Below, piece by piece: positions 23,059 through 32,508 of a stretch of 64,000 bases of DNA. The stretch's first letter is position 1, and each line of letters starts with the position of its first letter. The translations under genes were made by a program, and so were the position numbers. The notes beneath the pieces were generated by a model that was not told the DNA's origin, did no database searches, and saw only the letters and a list, made by a program, of their open reading frames with translations. This stretch comes from Segatella copri (GTDB lineage Bacteria > Bacteroidota > Bacteroidia > Bacteroidales > Bacteroidaceae): assembly GCF_019249795.2 (NCBI RefSeq), contig NZ_CP156891.1, positions 906,001-970,000 on the forward strand. Direction: 5' to 3'.

Positions 23059-23365
23059 TAGGTGTCTGACTAGCTGCATCAGCAAACACGTAGCCCTTAG
23101 CTACAGTGATTACCACGCCACGAGCTATCTCAACATCAACGGTATTAGCCTCGAGGTTAACACGCTTAACTGTGCCGTAAACACCGCCGCCTGTAACCAC
23201 CTTGGTACCCTCTGCCAAAGCATTCTGGAACTTGCGGATTTCCTTCTGCTTCTTCTGCTGAGGACGGATCATAAAGAACCACATGATAGCGAAGATAGCT
23301 ACCATCATGATGAGAAAACTCATGCTGCTACCACCGGCAGCTGCTTGCAATACTAAATTTGTCAT
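23051..23365 (-). CDS. yajC: Preprotein translocase subunit YajC
   Basis: The 104-residue protein has a single transmembrane helix (FLIMMVAIFAIMWFFMI) followed by the hallmark RPQQKKQKEIRKFQNAL and a small beta domain (GTKVVTGGGVYGTVKRVN). YajC associates with SecDF in the inner membrane and aids Sec-dependent export. It follows nusB by 78 bases and overlaps ybbR, a gene order common in Bacteroidota. Confidence 0.95.
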   Translation of the reverse strand: MTNLVLQAAAGGSSMSFLIMMVAIFAIMWFFMIRPQQKKQKEIRKFQNALAEGTKVVTGGGVYGTVKRVNLEANTVDVEIARGVVITVAKGYVFADAASQTPNA

Positions 23366-23443
23366 GTCGTTAAAAGTATTATCTATTATTATTTATGTTC
23401 TACATATAAAAAAGGTGTGACCAGCAAGAAAGGCCTCCGTTAT

Positions 23444-24505
23444 TTACTCACCCTCGCCCGGAGCGCGATGAATGCGCGGACGACGGCCGGCTGGGTGCTG
23501 GTTGTCTGGGCGCTGTTTGCCGGCATGTTCGCCGTGCTGTGCGTGCTGCTTGCGCTCAGGCATCTCCTTCTGGATGAGGTTGCGGCTGATGAGCTCGCGG
23601 CAGATGTTGTCGATCATACCGTTAACATAACCGCCGCTTCGAGGAGTGCTGTATGCCTTGGCAAGTTCTACATACTCGTTGATAGTGACGGTAGCCGGGA
23701 TGCCAGGGAAGTTCATAACCTCAGCGATGGCAATCTGCATGATAATTACATCCATATAGGCAAGACGTGAGAAATCCCAGTTGCGCAAAGCCTCGCTCAT
23801 ATAGCGCTGGTAGGTATCGCAGTTGAGGATGGTAGCACGGAAGAGCTTGCGTGCAAACTCTCTGTCTTCAGCATCCTTGTATTCTGGCAGCAATTCCTGC
23901 TTGGCCTTAGCATTCGGGTTGAAACGCTTGATAGTCTTCAATACGAAAGTATCTATGATATCCTTGTCATCATTCCAGTAGAGGCTCTTCTCCTCAAGGA
24001 ATGCATCAAGATCTTCATTATTCTGAATGAACAGCTTGTAGATGCGGCGCCATACCTCGCGGTCGCGGCTGTACTCGTCGAGATCGGCGAGTTCCTCATC
24101 AATAGCACCGCTGATATAATCAGCATAGAGATCGCTAGACGTAATCGCAGTATACAGTTTGCGCACCATTTCGATATCCTCATCCCAGTTGGAATGCTTT
24201 ACATCTATCCATTCGAGCAGCATCTTGTTCTCTTCGAGCTGCAGAGCGAACTTATTGAATGCGAAACGTGGTGAAGGTTCCTGCTCACCCTCTCTCTTGG
24301 CACGAGCTACATCTACATCGTAGCGCTTGCGTGCCTCCTGGGTGATGGCAACGATGAGCTGCAACATGTAGTTGTACAAATCGTATGACTTGGAGAGACT
24401 AAACATCAGCTCCTTCTCAGCGTTATCCATGTTATGATCGCTGTTTTGATAGTATGCGTAGGTTAACTGCACAATCTTACGTCTTATCAAATCCCTATTA
24501 ATCAT
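23444..24505 (-). CDS. nusB: Transcription antitermination factor NusB (long Bacteroidota form)
   Basis: The 353-residue protein is over twice the length of E. coli NusB. The canonical NusB helical domain lies in the C-terminal half (residues about 200-310: REFARKLFRATILNCDTY, RLAYMDVIIMQIAIAEVMNFPGIPATVTINEYVELAKAYSTPRSGGYVNGMID). The N-terminal half is a helical extension usual in Bacteroidota. NusB binds boxA RNA with NusE during rRNA transcription. The C-terminal 40 residues are basic and Gln-rich. It is the first gene of the operon and has a -7-like box on the minus strand at 24555-24562. Confidence 0.93.
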   Translation of the reverse strand: MINRDLIRRKIVQLTYAYYQNSDHNMDNAEKELMFSLSKSYDLYNYMLQLIVAITQEARKRYDVDVARAKREGEQEPSPRFAFNKFALQLEENKMLLEWIDVKHSNWDEDIEMVRKLYTAITSSDLYADYISGAIDEELADLDEYSRDREVWRRIYKLFIQNNEDLDAFLEEKSLYWNDDKDIIDTFVLKTIKRFNPNAKAKQELLPEYKDAEDREFARKLFRATILNCDTYQRYMSEALRNWDFSRLAYMDVIIMQIAIAEVMNFPGIPATVTINEYVELAKAYSTPRSGGYVNGMIDNICRELISRNLIQKEMPERKQHAQHGEHAGKQRPDNQHPAGRRPRIHRAPGEGE

Positions 24506-24674
24506 TCTCTAATGTTTTTAAAAGATTCATTTATTAAATTACCTAATACGCTTGCAAAAATACACATTAAATAGGTAATAGACAAGAAAACGGGCAAAAA
24601 TTTCAGTTTATTTAAGCAAAAAATTGTATTTTCAATATTTTTTCTGCATGTAGAACATGTTTTTCGGCAAAAAG

Positions 24675-24706
24675 TTTGCTCATTCCAAATAATTTTCGTA
24701 ATTTTG
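24675..24706 (+). promoter_or_regulatory. rplY promoter
   Basis: TTTG at 24675-24678 and TAATTTTG at 24699-24706 are 20 bases apart, about 80 bases before the rplY start. The region is divergent from nusB. Confidence 0.75.
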
Positions 24707-24788
24707 CACCCGCTTTAAGCAAAGCTAATCCGTGTGATGGCGAGTTAAGGCACATTTTTATTAATAACTTAATTTAGAGTAACACAAA

Positions 24789-25394
24789 ATGAAAGAGATT
24801 AATGTAACAGGTCAGAAGCGCACAGACCTTGGCAAGAAAGCTTCTAAGACATTGCGTAAGGAAGGTTTGATTCCATGTAACCTTTATGGTGAGAAAAGGG
24901 GCGAGAACGGTGCTCCTGAGGCTTTGTCATTCGCAGTTCCATTCGCTGAGTTGCGTAAAATCATCTACACTCCTCATGTATACGTTATCAACCTCATCAT
25001 CGACGGTGAGAGCCACACTGCTATCATGAAGGAGATCCAGTTCCACCCAACAACAGACGCTCCTCTGCACGTTGACTTCTACGAGGTTAACGACCAGAAG
25101 CCTATCACTATCGGTATTCCAGTTAAGTTGACAGGTCTTGCACAGGGTGTACGTGATGGTGGTCGTATGAACCTCTCTATCCGTAAGATCAACGTTACAG
25201 CTCCTTACCAGGTTATTCCTGAGCACCTCGATATCGACGTTACTGAGTTGAAGATCGGTAAGAGCATCAAGGTAGGTGACCTCTCATTCGAGGGTCTCGA
25301 GTTGGCTACAAGCAAGGCTGTTGTAGTTTGCTCTATCAAGATGACACGTAACGCTCAGCTCGCAGCTCAGGCTGCTGATGATGCAGAGGCTTAA
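24789..25394 (+). CDS. rplY: 50S ribosomal protein L25/general stress protein Ctc
   Basis: The 201-residue protein is the long two-domain L25 (Ctc type): an N-terminal 5S-rRNA-binding domain (MKEINVTGQKRTDLGKKASK through FHPTTDAPLHVDFYEV, residues 1-95) and a C-terminal beta domain (VKLTGLAQGVRDGGRMNL, DIDVTELKIGKSIKVGDL). It binds 5S rRNA in the central protuberance. Codon use is strongly biased, as expected for a highly expressed gene. pth follows 51 bases downstream, the usual pairing. Confidence 0.96.
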   Translation: MKEINVTGQKRTDLGKKASKTLRKEGLIPCNLYGEKRGENGAPEALSFAVPFAELRKIIYTPHVYVINLIIDGESHTAIMKEIQFHPTTDAPLHVDFYEVNDQKPITIGIPVKLTGLAQGVRDGGRMNLSIRKINVTAPYQVIPEHLDIDVTELKIGKSIKVGDLSFEGLELATSKAVVVCSIKMTRNAQLAAQAADDAEA

Positions 25395-25445
25395 TCACTG
25401 AGTCATCTAGAGATTTTACGAACCTGAGTAAAGCATTATCAAACA

Positions 25446-26018
25446 TTGGATAAATATTTGATTTGTGGGCTTGGTAACCCTGGCGATGAATACGCCGGCA
25501 CCAGGCACAACACAGGATTTATGGTATTGGACGCTTTTGCTAAAGCGTCCAATATTCATTTTGAGGATAAGCGATATGGCTTCGTAGCCGAAACTACGCT
25601 CAAGGGAAGAAAGATTTTCCTGCTCAAACCTACCACATTCATGAACCTCAGCGGTAATGCGGTAAGATATTGGCTGAATCAGGAAAAGATTGACCAGAGC
25701 CGACTGCTGGTTATCAGCGATGAGCTAGCCCTGCCTCTGGGTGCTTTCCGACTGAAGGCGAACGGCAGCAACGGCGGCCATAACGGATTGGGACATATCC
25801 AGCAGCTTATCGGTCAGAACTATGCCCGCCTGCGCATGGGCATCGGCAACGATTATCCACGTGGCGGCCAGATAGACTGGGTGCTGGGCAAATATACTGA
25901 GGAAGACATGAAGCAGCTGCAGCCGGCCATCGACCTGGGTGTAGACATCATCAAGAGCTTCGTATTGGCTGGTATCGACATCACCATGAACCAATACAAT
26001 AAGCTAGGAAAGAAATAA
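25446..26018 (+). CDS. pth: Peptidyl-tRNA hydrolase
   Basis: The 190-residue enzyme has all Pth signatures: YLICGLGNPGDEYAGTRHNTGFM with the catalytic His in RHNTG, KPTTFMNLSGNAV, and GSNGGHNGLGHI. It releases tRNA from stalled peptidyl-tRNA by hydrolysing the ester bond. The best start is TTG at 25446, since no ATG precedes the conserved N-terminus in frame. The gene lies between rplY and the S4-domain gene, two bases before the latter. Confidence 0.96.
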   Translation: MDKYLICGLGNPGDEYAGTRHNTGFMVLDAFAKASNIHFEDKRYGFVAETTLKGRKIFLLKPTTFMNLSGNAVRYWLNQEKIDQSRLLVISDELALPLGAFRLKANGSNGGHNGLGHIQQLIGQNYARLRMGIGNDYPRGGQIDWVLGKYTEEDMKQLQPAIDLGVDIIKSFVLAGIDITMNQYNKLGKK

Positions 26019-26020
26019 TC

Positions 26021-26443
26021 ATGAAGGAATCAGCAAGAATAGACAAGTGGCTCTGGGCTGCCCGCATTTACAAGACCCGCAGCATTGCTGCCGATGCCTG
26101 TAAGAATGGCCGCGTCATGGTGGGAGGCGTAAACAGAAAGCCTTCCTTCATCATCAAGCGTGGCGATGTGGTGAGCGTAAAGAAAGCCCCTATCACCTAC
26201 TCTTTCGAGGTTCTCGACTGCATAGAGCAGCGCGTAGGCGCCAAGATGCTGTATGGTGTCTATAAAAACGTAACCGACCCTAAGCAATATGAGCTTCTGG
26301 AGATGAGTCGCATCAGCGGATTCGTAGATAGAGCCCGAGGCACAGGTCGCCCAACCAAGAAGGAACGCCGTGCCCTGGACGCCTTCGTAGATCCAGCCAT
26401 GTTCGGATTTGACGAAGAAGACTGGGACGAAGATGAAGAATAA
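26021..26443 (+). CDS. RNA-binding S4 domain protein (Hsp15-like)
   Basis: The 140-residue protein opens with an S4 RNA-binding domain (SARIDKWLWAARIYKTRSIA, CKNGRVMVGGVNRKPSF, GDVVSVKK), as in Hsp15, which recycles stalled 50S subunits carrying nascent chains. The C-terminal tail is Lys/Arg-rich, then acidic. The start lies two bases after the pth stop, so the two are coupled, fitting a joint role in ribosome rescue. A strong terminator follows directly. Confidence 0.9.
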   Translation: MKESARIDKWLWAARIYKTRSIAADACKNGRVMVGGVNRKPSFIIKRGDVVSVKKAPITYSFEVLDCIEQRVGAKMLYGVYKNVTDPKQYELLEMSRISGFVDRARGTGRPTKKERRALDAFVDPAMFGFDEEDWDEDEE

Positions 26444-26446
26444 AAT

Positions 26447-26486
26447 AAAACTCCCCCTACACTTCGAAGAGTATAGGGGGAGTTTT
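26447..26486 (+). terminator. Intrinsic terminator of rplY-pth-S4
   Basis: AAAACTCCCCCTA (26447-26459) pairs with TAGGGGGAGTTTT (26474-26486) around a short loop with CGAAGAG. The symmetric A/T flanks allow termination on both strands. Confidence 0.9.
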
Positions 26487-26646
26487 ATTATGTAGTCATA
26501 ATTATTTTCCTTTCTTTCTTACTTTGCAAAGATACAACATTTTAAGATACGATGCAAGAATATTGGGATAATTATAGCTAAAAACATACGAAATAGAAAC
26601 TTATATGTGATATTTGGCTGCTTATTTTAAAATAAAGCTTAAAATA

Positions 26647-26678
26647 TTTGGAGCGAATAGAGAAAAAGTATACCTTTG
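26647..26678 (+). promoter_or_regulatory. Promoter now cut off from its gene by an insertion element
   Basis: TTTG at 26647-26650 and TACCTTTG at 26671-26678 are 20 bases apart. Without the ISL3 element this promoter would lie about 100 bases before the outer-membrane barrel gene at 28645. The rest of 26487-26751 is AT-rich and contains no gene. Confidence 0.7.
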
Positions 26679-26751
26679 CACCTAGTAAAAATGATGGAAT
26701 CAGCACACACACTGATAACCAATCATACTCTATATGAGCATTATATACTAT

Positions 26752-28615
26752 GGTTCTTCTCAAATTTTAGTACAAAGCCCCATATTTTATATGAAGGAGC
26801 AATATTTTTGAGAAAGTTTAATATAAAAAATTAGCGATTGTCTCCAAAAATATGTAAGTTTAAAGTGATCATAAAATATGACTTACAATGGATACAATCG
26901 CTAACAGATGCAAAATTATAAAAAAGATAAGAAACAACCAAATAAAATCCGATATAAATGCTTCTACGGTCGGAGAAAAACTTCTTATGGACATTTTTCC
27001 TGCCATAGATGGCTTTTTTATCGCAAGTTGTGACTTCTCTTCCACGGAACTCAAAATGGTTCTCGTGAGTACGGCTACCCATGCCTTCTGCGACCGTTGT
27101 GGCAAGAAAACCACTCATACCCGTGGCTGGCAAAAGAGAACGGTCACGATGTGTCCTTTAGGGTGTAAACGGTTTGTTCTCACCCTTTACATGCGCCGTT
27201 TTTACTGCCAGTCTGATAAACATATATTTGTAGAGCAACAGACGAAGTGGCTAAACAAATATGCAAGATTCAGTGTAAGATGCATAGAGTTGATGAACCT
27301 GCTTCATATACATATGTCATCTGTGTCGACCTCCAAGGTCATGAGAAAGATGGGAATCACTTGCTGTCCAAATACTTGCATAAATCATTTGAAAAAGATC
27401 CAAAGACTTCCAGACAGGACTGCCAGGAATATAGGCATAGATGACTTTGCCAAGAGAAAGAGACATACCTATGGCAGTGTTATCGTAGACCATGACACAG
27501 GCGAGATTTTGGAACTGATAGACTCTAGAGATTCTTCGATTGTGGCAAATGTCTTGAAACAATACAAGAAAGTCAATACTATCACTCGTGATAGGGGACG
27601 ATGCTTCATTAAGGCTATCAAGCAAGGAGCCCCATCAGCACATGCTATCACAGACAAATTCCATGTCATTGAAGACTTGACGAGCGCAGTCTTTCCAAAG
27701 ATTCTGCAGGAGTTTTTGCATAAGAGAATGGAGTTGCTGACTCAAGGTCTAGTTGGTCCCATTAAGCCACAAATAAGTAGAGGTTGGCTTTATAACAGCA
27801 TATATGCAGTCTTGGAATCGATGTGCAAGGATGCAAGAAGAATCAAGAAAATGACTGAATGGAACACTTTCATGGATCTTTATGCAAGGCAAGGACTGAC
27901 TTTGAGTGAAATCCATGACAAAACAGGGTTTGATGGATTTAAGATGGGAAAGCTAAGGAACACCAAATATGAGGACTTGCTCAACCCAACGCAACTAAGG
28001 GCTTACAAAGCCATAGAATCTATTACAAATAGGATTCTCTGTAAAAAGTCATTGGATTACTCTGTGGTTACCAAGGGGTTACATTCTACAGAGAAGAAAG
28101 AAATACTGAAAAGACTTCTTTTTCTACTGAGAGGAAAATGGAAGGAAGACTGGAAGGCATACGATGATGCCTACAAGGCATTTCTTGCAAAGGCAACTAT
28201 CAGGAACGAAGAGTATGACCTTTGGAATTCAATAGTTCACTTCAACTGGAAAACCAAGACGGAGACTGTCAGATTGTTTCTGCAGGACTTGCATGTTACC
28301 GATTTAGCCTATTATATAACAACATTTCAAGGCATTTTGAGCGGAGAGGTCAAAATGAACTTGTACAAATGGATTAACATGGTCATAGGATGTGGTAATG
28401 AGAAAATGGAAAAGTTTGCCAAAGGACTGATTAAGGACTATTCCGCCATCAATAATTCTATTGCTAGCAAATTGAACAATGGAATCCTTGAAGGTTCGGT
28501 CAACAAGATAAAGACCGCAAAGCGAATTATGGGTGGAAGAGCATCGATTTCTCTTTTGCAGATAAAGGTCTCCTCAAACTTAGATACATAAATGTACCAA
28601 AATTTGAGAAGAACC
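26752..28615 (+). mobile_element. ISL3-family insertion sequence, 1864 bp
   Basis: Terminal inverted repeats of 22 bases (26752-26773 and 28594-28615, one mismatch) bound the element. TATACTAT occurs directly outside both ends (26744-26751 and 28616-28623), a perfect 8-base target duplication, the size known for ISL3 elements. It carries one intact transposase. The insertion lies in the 5' untranslated region of the barrel gene at 28645. Confidence 0.95.
26888..28591 (+). CDS. ISL3-family transposase
   Basis: The 567-residue protein has the ISL3 layout: an N-terminal zinc-binding region (AFCDRCGKKTTHTRGWQKR; MCPLGCKRFVLTLYMRRFYC, with paired Cys), a helix-turn-helix region (SSVSTSKVMRKMGITCC), and a DDE domain (GIDDFAKRKRHTYGSVIVDHDTGEI; TRDRGRCFIKAI; ILEGSVNKIKTAKRIMGGRA near the C-terminus carrying the Glu). 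It moves the surrounding element. The frame is intact and the element has intact ends, so it is probably recent and possibly active. Confidence 0.94.
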   Translation: MDTIANRCKIIKKIRNNQIKSDINASTVGEKLLMDIFPAIDGFFIASCDFSSTELKMVLVSTATHAFCDRCGKKTTHTRGWQKRTVTMCPLGCKRFVLTLYMRRFYCQSDKHIFVEQQTKWLNKYARFSVRCIELMNLLHIHMSSVSTSKVMRKMGITCCPNTCINHLKKIQRLPDRTARNIGIDDFAKRKRHTYGSVIVDHDTGEILELIDSRDSSIVANVLKQYKKVNTITRDRGRCFIKAIKQGAPSAHAITDKFHVIEDLTSAVFPKILQEFLHKRMELLTQGLVGPIKPQISRGWLYNSIYAVLESMCKDARRIKKMTEWNTFMDLYARQGLTLSEIHDKTGFDGFKMGKLRNTKYEDLLNPTQLRAYKAIESITNRILCKKSLDYSVVTKGLHSTEKKEILKRLLFLLRGKWKEDWKAYDDAYKAFLAKATIRNEEYDLWNSIVHFNWKTKTETVRLFLQDLHVTDLAYYITTFQGILSGEVKMNLYKWINMVIGCGNEKMEKFAKGLIKDYSAINNSIASKLNNGILEGSVNKIKTAKRIMGGRASISLLQIKVSSNLDT

Positions 28616-28644
28616 TATACTATTAATTTAAAATATTAGAGATT

Positions 28645-29211
28645 ATGAAAAAATTATTCGTTATGGCAGCTATGGTGCTGTCTTCAGTAGGTGCTTTCGC
28701 ACAGCAGGCTGCAGGTACAACAACTATTCAGCCTAAGGTTGGTTTGAACGTTTCAACAATTGGTGATAATGACTGGAAAGCCGGTTTCGCCGCCGGTGCA
28801 GAATTGCAGTATCAGGCTACCAGCAACTTTGGTGTTGCTGTAGGCGCTCTCTACTCTGTACAGGGCTTCAAGGGCAAGGATATTGAAATCGATACTCCAA
28901 TCGTAGACGGAACTATCCAGAATGACTATAAGTGGAATCCAGGCTATATCAATGTGCCTATCACTTTGAACTACTACCCAGTAGCTGGTCTTGCTCTCAA
29001 GGCAGGTTTGCAGCCAGGTTTCTTGGTAAATAAGGACGATATGGACGATGCTAAGACTGTAGATCTCTCTATCCCAGTAGGTCTCTCTTACGAGTATCAG
29101 GGCATTGTATTCGATGCTCGTTACAACATCGGTGTAACTAAGATTGCAGATAACGTTGATCACTACAACAACGTAATTCAGATTACTGTAGGCTACAAGT
29201 TCTCTCTCTAA
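28645..29211 (+). CDS. Small outer-membrane beta-barrel protein
   Basis: The 188-residue protein starts with a clear signal peptide (MKKLFVMAAMVLSSVGAFAQ) and continues with alternating strands of an OmpW/PorT-like barrel (VGLNVSTIGDNDWKAGFAAGAELQYQ, FGVAVGALYSVQGF, INVPITLNYYPVAGLALKAG, YNNVIQITVGYKFSL ending in an aromatic-hydrophobic terminal strand). It should reside in the outer membrane; the ligand is unknown. Its own promoter at 26647-26678 is separated from it by the ISL3 element, leaving about 30 bases of native leader. A terminator follows. Confidence 0.85.
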   Translation: MKKLFVMAAMVLSSVGAFAQQAAGTTTIQPKVGLNVSTIGDNDWKAGFAAGAELQYQATSNFGVAVGALYSVQGFKGKDIEIDTPIVDGTIQNDYKWNPGYINVPITLNYYPVAGLALKAGLQPGFLVNKDDMDDAKTVDLSIPVGLSYEYQGIVFDARYNIGVTKIADNVDHYNNVIQITVGYKFSL

Positions 29212-29241
29212 TCAATGAACTTTTAGTAATCCCAAATAAAG

Positions 29242-29280
29242 AAATCCCCGTTCTTCATTACGAAGAGCGGGGATTTTTTT
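29242..29280 (+). terminator. Intrinsic terminator after the barrel gene
   Basis: AAATCCCCGTTCTTC (29242-29256) pairs with GAAGAGCGGGGATTT (29262-29276), followed by a T-run. Confidence 0.9.
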
Positions 29281-29355
29281 TCTCGTCATATCTGTTTGAA
29301 ATAAGCCTCACGTAAACATTGAGTGAGGCTTACTATCGTTTTAAATGAAGTCTTT

Positions 29356-32292
29356 CTAGAACATTCTGCCGCCTGGACGACCACCGCCAAAACCGCCATT
29401 GAATGGACGGCCATGGAAGTTTGGACGGGCACCAGGACCTTCAGGTCCACCCTTGCGGGCATCCTTGCCTCCGAAGAGATTCAGGCGGTAAATCACGTGC
29501 AGCATTGCATAGCTGTTGATGGCATTATACTCCGTATCCGTACGGGATGTAGCAGAAATGGCACGAGAGAAGGTGCTCTGCTGGCGGAGAATATCGTAGA
29601 ACTGCAGCATGATGGTAAGAGGCTTGCCCTTCAGGAAACCCTGAGAGAGCTGCGCATTCCATACAAACTCATCCGTATTCATGCTGCTGTCGCTATAACC
29701 GCGGCGGCTGCTGATAGATAGGCTTGAGTTCAGACTGGTGCCCCAAGGCGCTGTAAGCGTCATGCTTGGTCCATAAGAGAACTGCCAGGTATTGAGGTTG
29801 CTGTTTGGCTGCAACTTGTTTGTAGCATGGTTATAATTCAATGTTCCATCGAGCGAAAGCTCCAGCCAGTTGTTGCGATAGCTGAAAGAGAGGCGCTCTC
29901 TCCAAGTAGTACTGCGGGTGGTATTCTTCTGGGAATCAGACTGCTTGTCGAGACTCAGATAACTCACGTAGTTGTTGTAACCCAAGTAGGTGTCGGTATT
30001 CAAGTTCCATACACCGGCACTATCGATAGAGCAGTTGAACATAAAGGCTCCCATCACATTCCAGTTGCCATTGATATTCTCAGGTCGGGTGATTCTACCA
30101 CCAGTCTTCTCATCGTAGGTCACCTTGTTGCTGATGCTATTGTTGGTGGTAGAGAAGTTGATAAAGGTCATGACACCCTTGTTATGGTTCTGCACGAAAT
30201 TGTTGTAGAACAATCGGAAGTTCTGGGTGAACGATGGCTTCAAGCCAGGGTTACCCTTCGAGATGTTCAGCGGGTCGCTGTTATCTGTGATATCAAGCAA
30301 CTGAGAGATGCTTGGCTGAGAAGTGGTACCACGGTAGTTCACACGCAGGTTGCTCATCTTTGAGAAGCGATAACGGAAATCGAGGGTTGGACTGATATTC
30401 GTCACCGTGCGGACGGTATCCTTATGATTGCCCATATAATCGTAGATGAAGTTGGAGCGCTGTGGCTGAATCATTACACCGAAGTTGAGATTATATTTGC
30501 TTCGGATGAATCGCATCATCACCTGGATATCATGAGTATAGTTCTTATACTCAGAATACTTACTCAAATCCTCATCCTTGTAATTGCCAAGCTGACCGGC
30601 AAACGGATTCAGGTAACTATCCCAACCACGATATTCATGATCTCCTGTCATCGCATACTTGCTGAAATCGTAGGTGCTGCGGTCGCTCTTGGAGTAGCTG
30701 TAAGTAAACTTATAGCTGAACTGCAGGAAGGTAGCCTTCCAGAGTGGCTCACTATAGGTCAACTGGCCCGCATAACTGTAATTCTTCGAAGGAGTCAGGT
30801 TATAGCGGTTGGTCTGATAAGTAGAATCCTTACCCTCCGCTGTCTGTACGAGATAGAGCTTGGCATTGTTAAGCGAGATGCTCTTGCTGTCATTATCCGT
30901 ATATTTGGCATTCATACGCAAGGTGATGTTGCGTCCCTTGTTGCCCAACTTGCGGTTCACCTGCAGCATACCCCTGATATTGTTATTATCAGAATAGGTG
31001 ATTCCGTTAGTCAACTGACTGTTCACCATAGCCCCAGCCTTGTCCAACTCATCAATACCTTCCTCAGAAAGAGGGTCTTTGGTGGTAATGGTATAAGGAT
31101 CCTTGTTGTAAGAAGCCGACTGGCTGCCATTCAATCCATCGCTGGTACTCCAGGAGATGGAAGGACGGAAGAGGATATTGGTCATAGAGTCTGGCATCCA
31201 CTCCAAGCGGATGTTGCCGTTCCAGCTGTTGTTGCGGGAGAATTTCTGAGTCAAGCTGTTGCTGAACGAAGAGCTGCTACCCATGAAGTTCTCGCTGGAA
31301 CGACGGCTCCAAATATCGCCATCGCTGTGATTCCAGCGAAGTGAAGTATTGAACTTGAATTTATCTTTCAGTTCATAATTATAGTTAGCACCTATCATCT
31401 TGCTGGCATTCAAACCGTTAGCACCTCCGAAACCTCTACCGGGGCCACCGCCTCCGAAACCACGGTCGCTGGTGTTATTGGCATTGGCAAAGAGCATGAA
31501 TCGGCTGTTATTAGAGAAATAACCGCCCATACCACGCATGTTATAGCGGCTCTTGTTGCCCACGCCCAGGTCGATATTGGAAATCAGACCCTTATTCATA
31601 CCCTTCTTGACACCGAAGTCGAGCACGGTCTGCTCCTCACCATCATCAATACCGGTCACCTTAGAGAGATCACTCTTCTCATCGTATGCCTTGATTTTCT
31701 CGATGATGCTGGTAGGCAGGTTCTTCAGGGCAGTCTTGGTGTCACCGGTCATAAACTCCTTGCCGTCTACCAGAATCTTCTTTACCTCCTTACCATTAAT
31801 CTTGATGGTACCGTCATCGCTCACCTCTGCACCCGGCAGACGCTTTACGAGTTCCTCAACTACCGATCCTTCCGGTGTGCGATAGGCAGAAGAATTGTAC
31901 ACGAAAGTATCTTCCTTCAGAGTTACCTTCTGAGCCATAGCTGTTACCACTGCGCCTTTCAGCATGATAGCCTCAGCACCCAGCACAATCTTACCCATAG
32001 CCAGATCCTTGTTATCAAAAATTTGGATACGCTTCATGGTAGACTTGTATCCTACGCTCGAAATCTTGAGCAGATACTTGCCATTAGCCGGAGCGGTGAC
32101 GTGAAAGAGTCCGTTCTCATTACTGATGGCACCAGCCACATACGTGCTGTCGCTCTTAAGCAATTGAATAGTTACCTGCTCAATGGCCTCCTTGGTATCG
32201 CGGTCGGTAATCTGACCGGATATCAGTCGCTGCTGAGCAAAGGATGCTATTGCCATCAACAGCAGCAGCATCGTCAGAATCGATTTTTTCAT
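29356..32292 (-). CDS. TonB-receptor-like outer-membrane barrel protein with carboxypeptidase-regulatory domain
   Basis: The 978-residue protein has a signal peptide (MKKSILTMLLLLMAIASFAQQ), a carboxypeptidase-regulatory-like domain (ISGQITDRDTKEAIEQVTIQ to about residue 110), a plug-like domain (VVEELVKRLPGAEVSDDGTI, EVKKILVDGKEFMTGD), then a long beta barrel of the OMP_b-brl_3 type. The last 30 residues are Gly/Arg/Pro-rich (FNGGFGGGRPGGRMF), unusual for a barrel end. It is a large outer-membrane transporter-like protein with unknown substrate; no SusD-like partner lies next to it. It stands alone, convergent with the upstream barrel gene. Confidence 0.88.
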   Translation of the reverse strand: MKKSILTMLLLLMAIASFAQQRLISGQITDRDTKEAIEQVTIQLLKSDSTYVAGAISNENGLFHVTAPANGKYLLKISSVGYKSTMKRIQIFDNKDLAMGKIVLGAEAIMLKGAVVTAMAQKVTLKEDTFVYNSSAYRTPEGSVVEELVKRLPGAEVSDDGTIKINGKEVKKILVDGKEFMTGDTKTALKNLPTSIIEKIKAYDEKSDLSKVTGIDDGEEQTVLDFGVKKGMNKGLISNIDLGVGNKSRYNMRGMGGYFSNNSRFMLFANANNTSDRGFGGGGPGRGFGGANGLNASKMIGANYNYELKDKFKFNTSLRWNHSDGDIWSRRSSENFMGSSSSFSNSLTQKFSRNNSWNGNIRLEWMPDSMTNILFRPSISWSTSDGLNGSQSASYNKDPYTITTKDPLSEEGIDELDKAGAMVNSQLTNGITYSDNNNIRGMLQVNRKLGNKGRNITLRMNAKYTDNDSKSISLNNAKLYLVQTAEGKDSTYQTNRYNLTPSKNYSYAGQLTYSEPLWKATFLQFSYKFTYSYSKSDRSTYDFSKYAMTGDHEYRGWDSYLNPFAGQLGNYKDEDLSKYSEYKNYTHDIQVMMRFIRSKYNLNFGVMIQPQRSNFIYDYMGNHKDTVRTVTNISPTLDFRYRFSKMSNLRVNYRGTTSQPSISQLLDITDNSDPLNISKGNPGLKPSFTQNFRLFYNNFVQNHNKGVMTFINFSTTNNSISNKVTYDEKTGGRITRPENINGNWNVMGAFMFNCSIDSAGVWNLNTDTYLGYNNYVSYLSLDKQSDSQKNTTRSTTWRERLSFSYRNNWLELSLDGTLNYNHATNKLQPNSNLNTWQFSYGPSMTLTAPWGTSLNSSLSISSRRGYSDSSMNTDEFVWNAQLSQGFLKGKPLTIMLQFYDILRQQSTFSRAISATSRTDTEYNAINSYAMLHVIYRLNLFGGKDARKGGPEGPGARPNFHGRPFNGGFGGGRPGGRMF

Positions 32293-32451
32293 TCTTATTT
32301 TTATTTGTTATTATTTTCAACTATGAGTGTTTTCACACATAATCGCTATGATATTCTATTATCATTTTTGTTACTCGATTGTTTTGACGCGTTAAATACA
32401 CCAAGGTTTAATGCATTCTGAGATAAAAAACGCAAATTTAGCAACTTTTTT

Positions 32452-32482
32452 TTTGTTTTGTCTCCATTTTAGTGTATCTTTG
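32452..32482 (+). promoter_or_regulatory. aroB promoter
   Basis: TTTG (32452-32455) and TATCTTTG (32475-32482) are 19 bases apart, 26 bases before the aroB ATG. Confidence 0.7.
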
Positions 32483-32508
32483 CACAAAAATTAATACGCT
32501 AGAATGTT

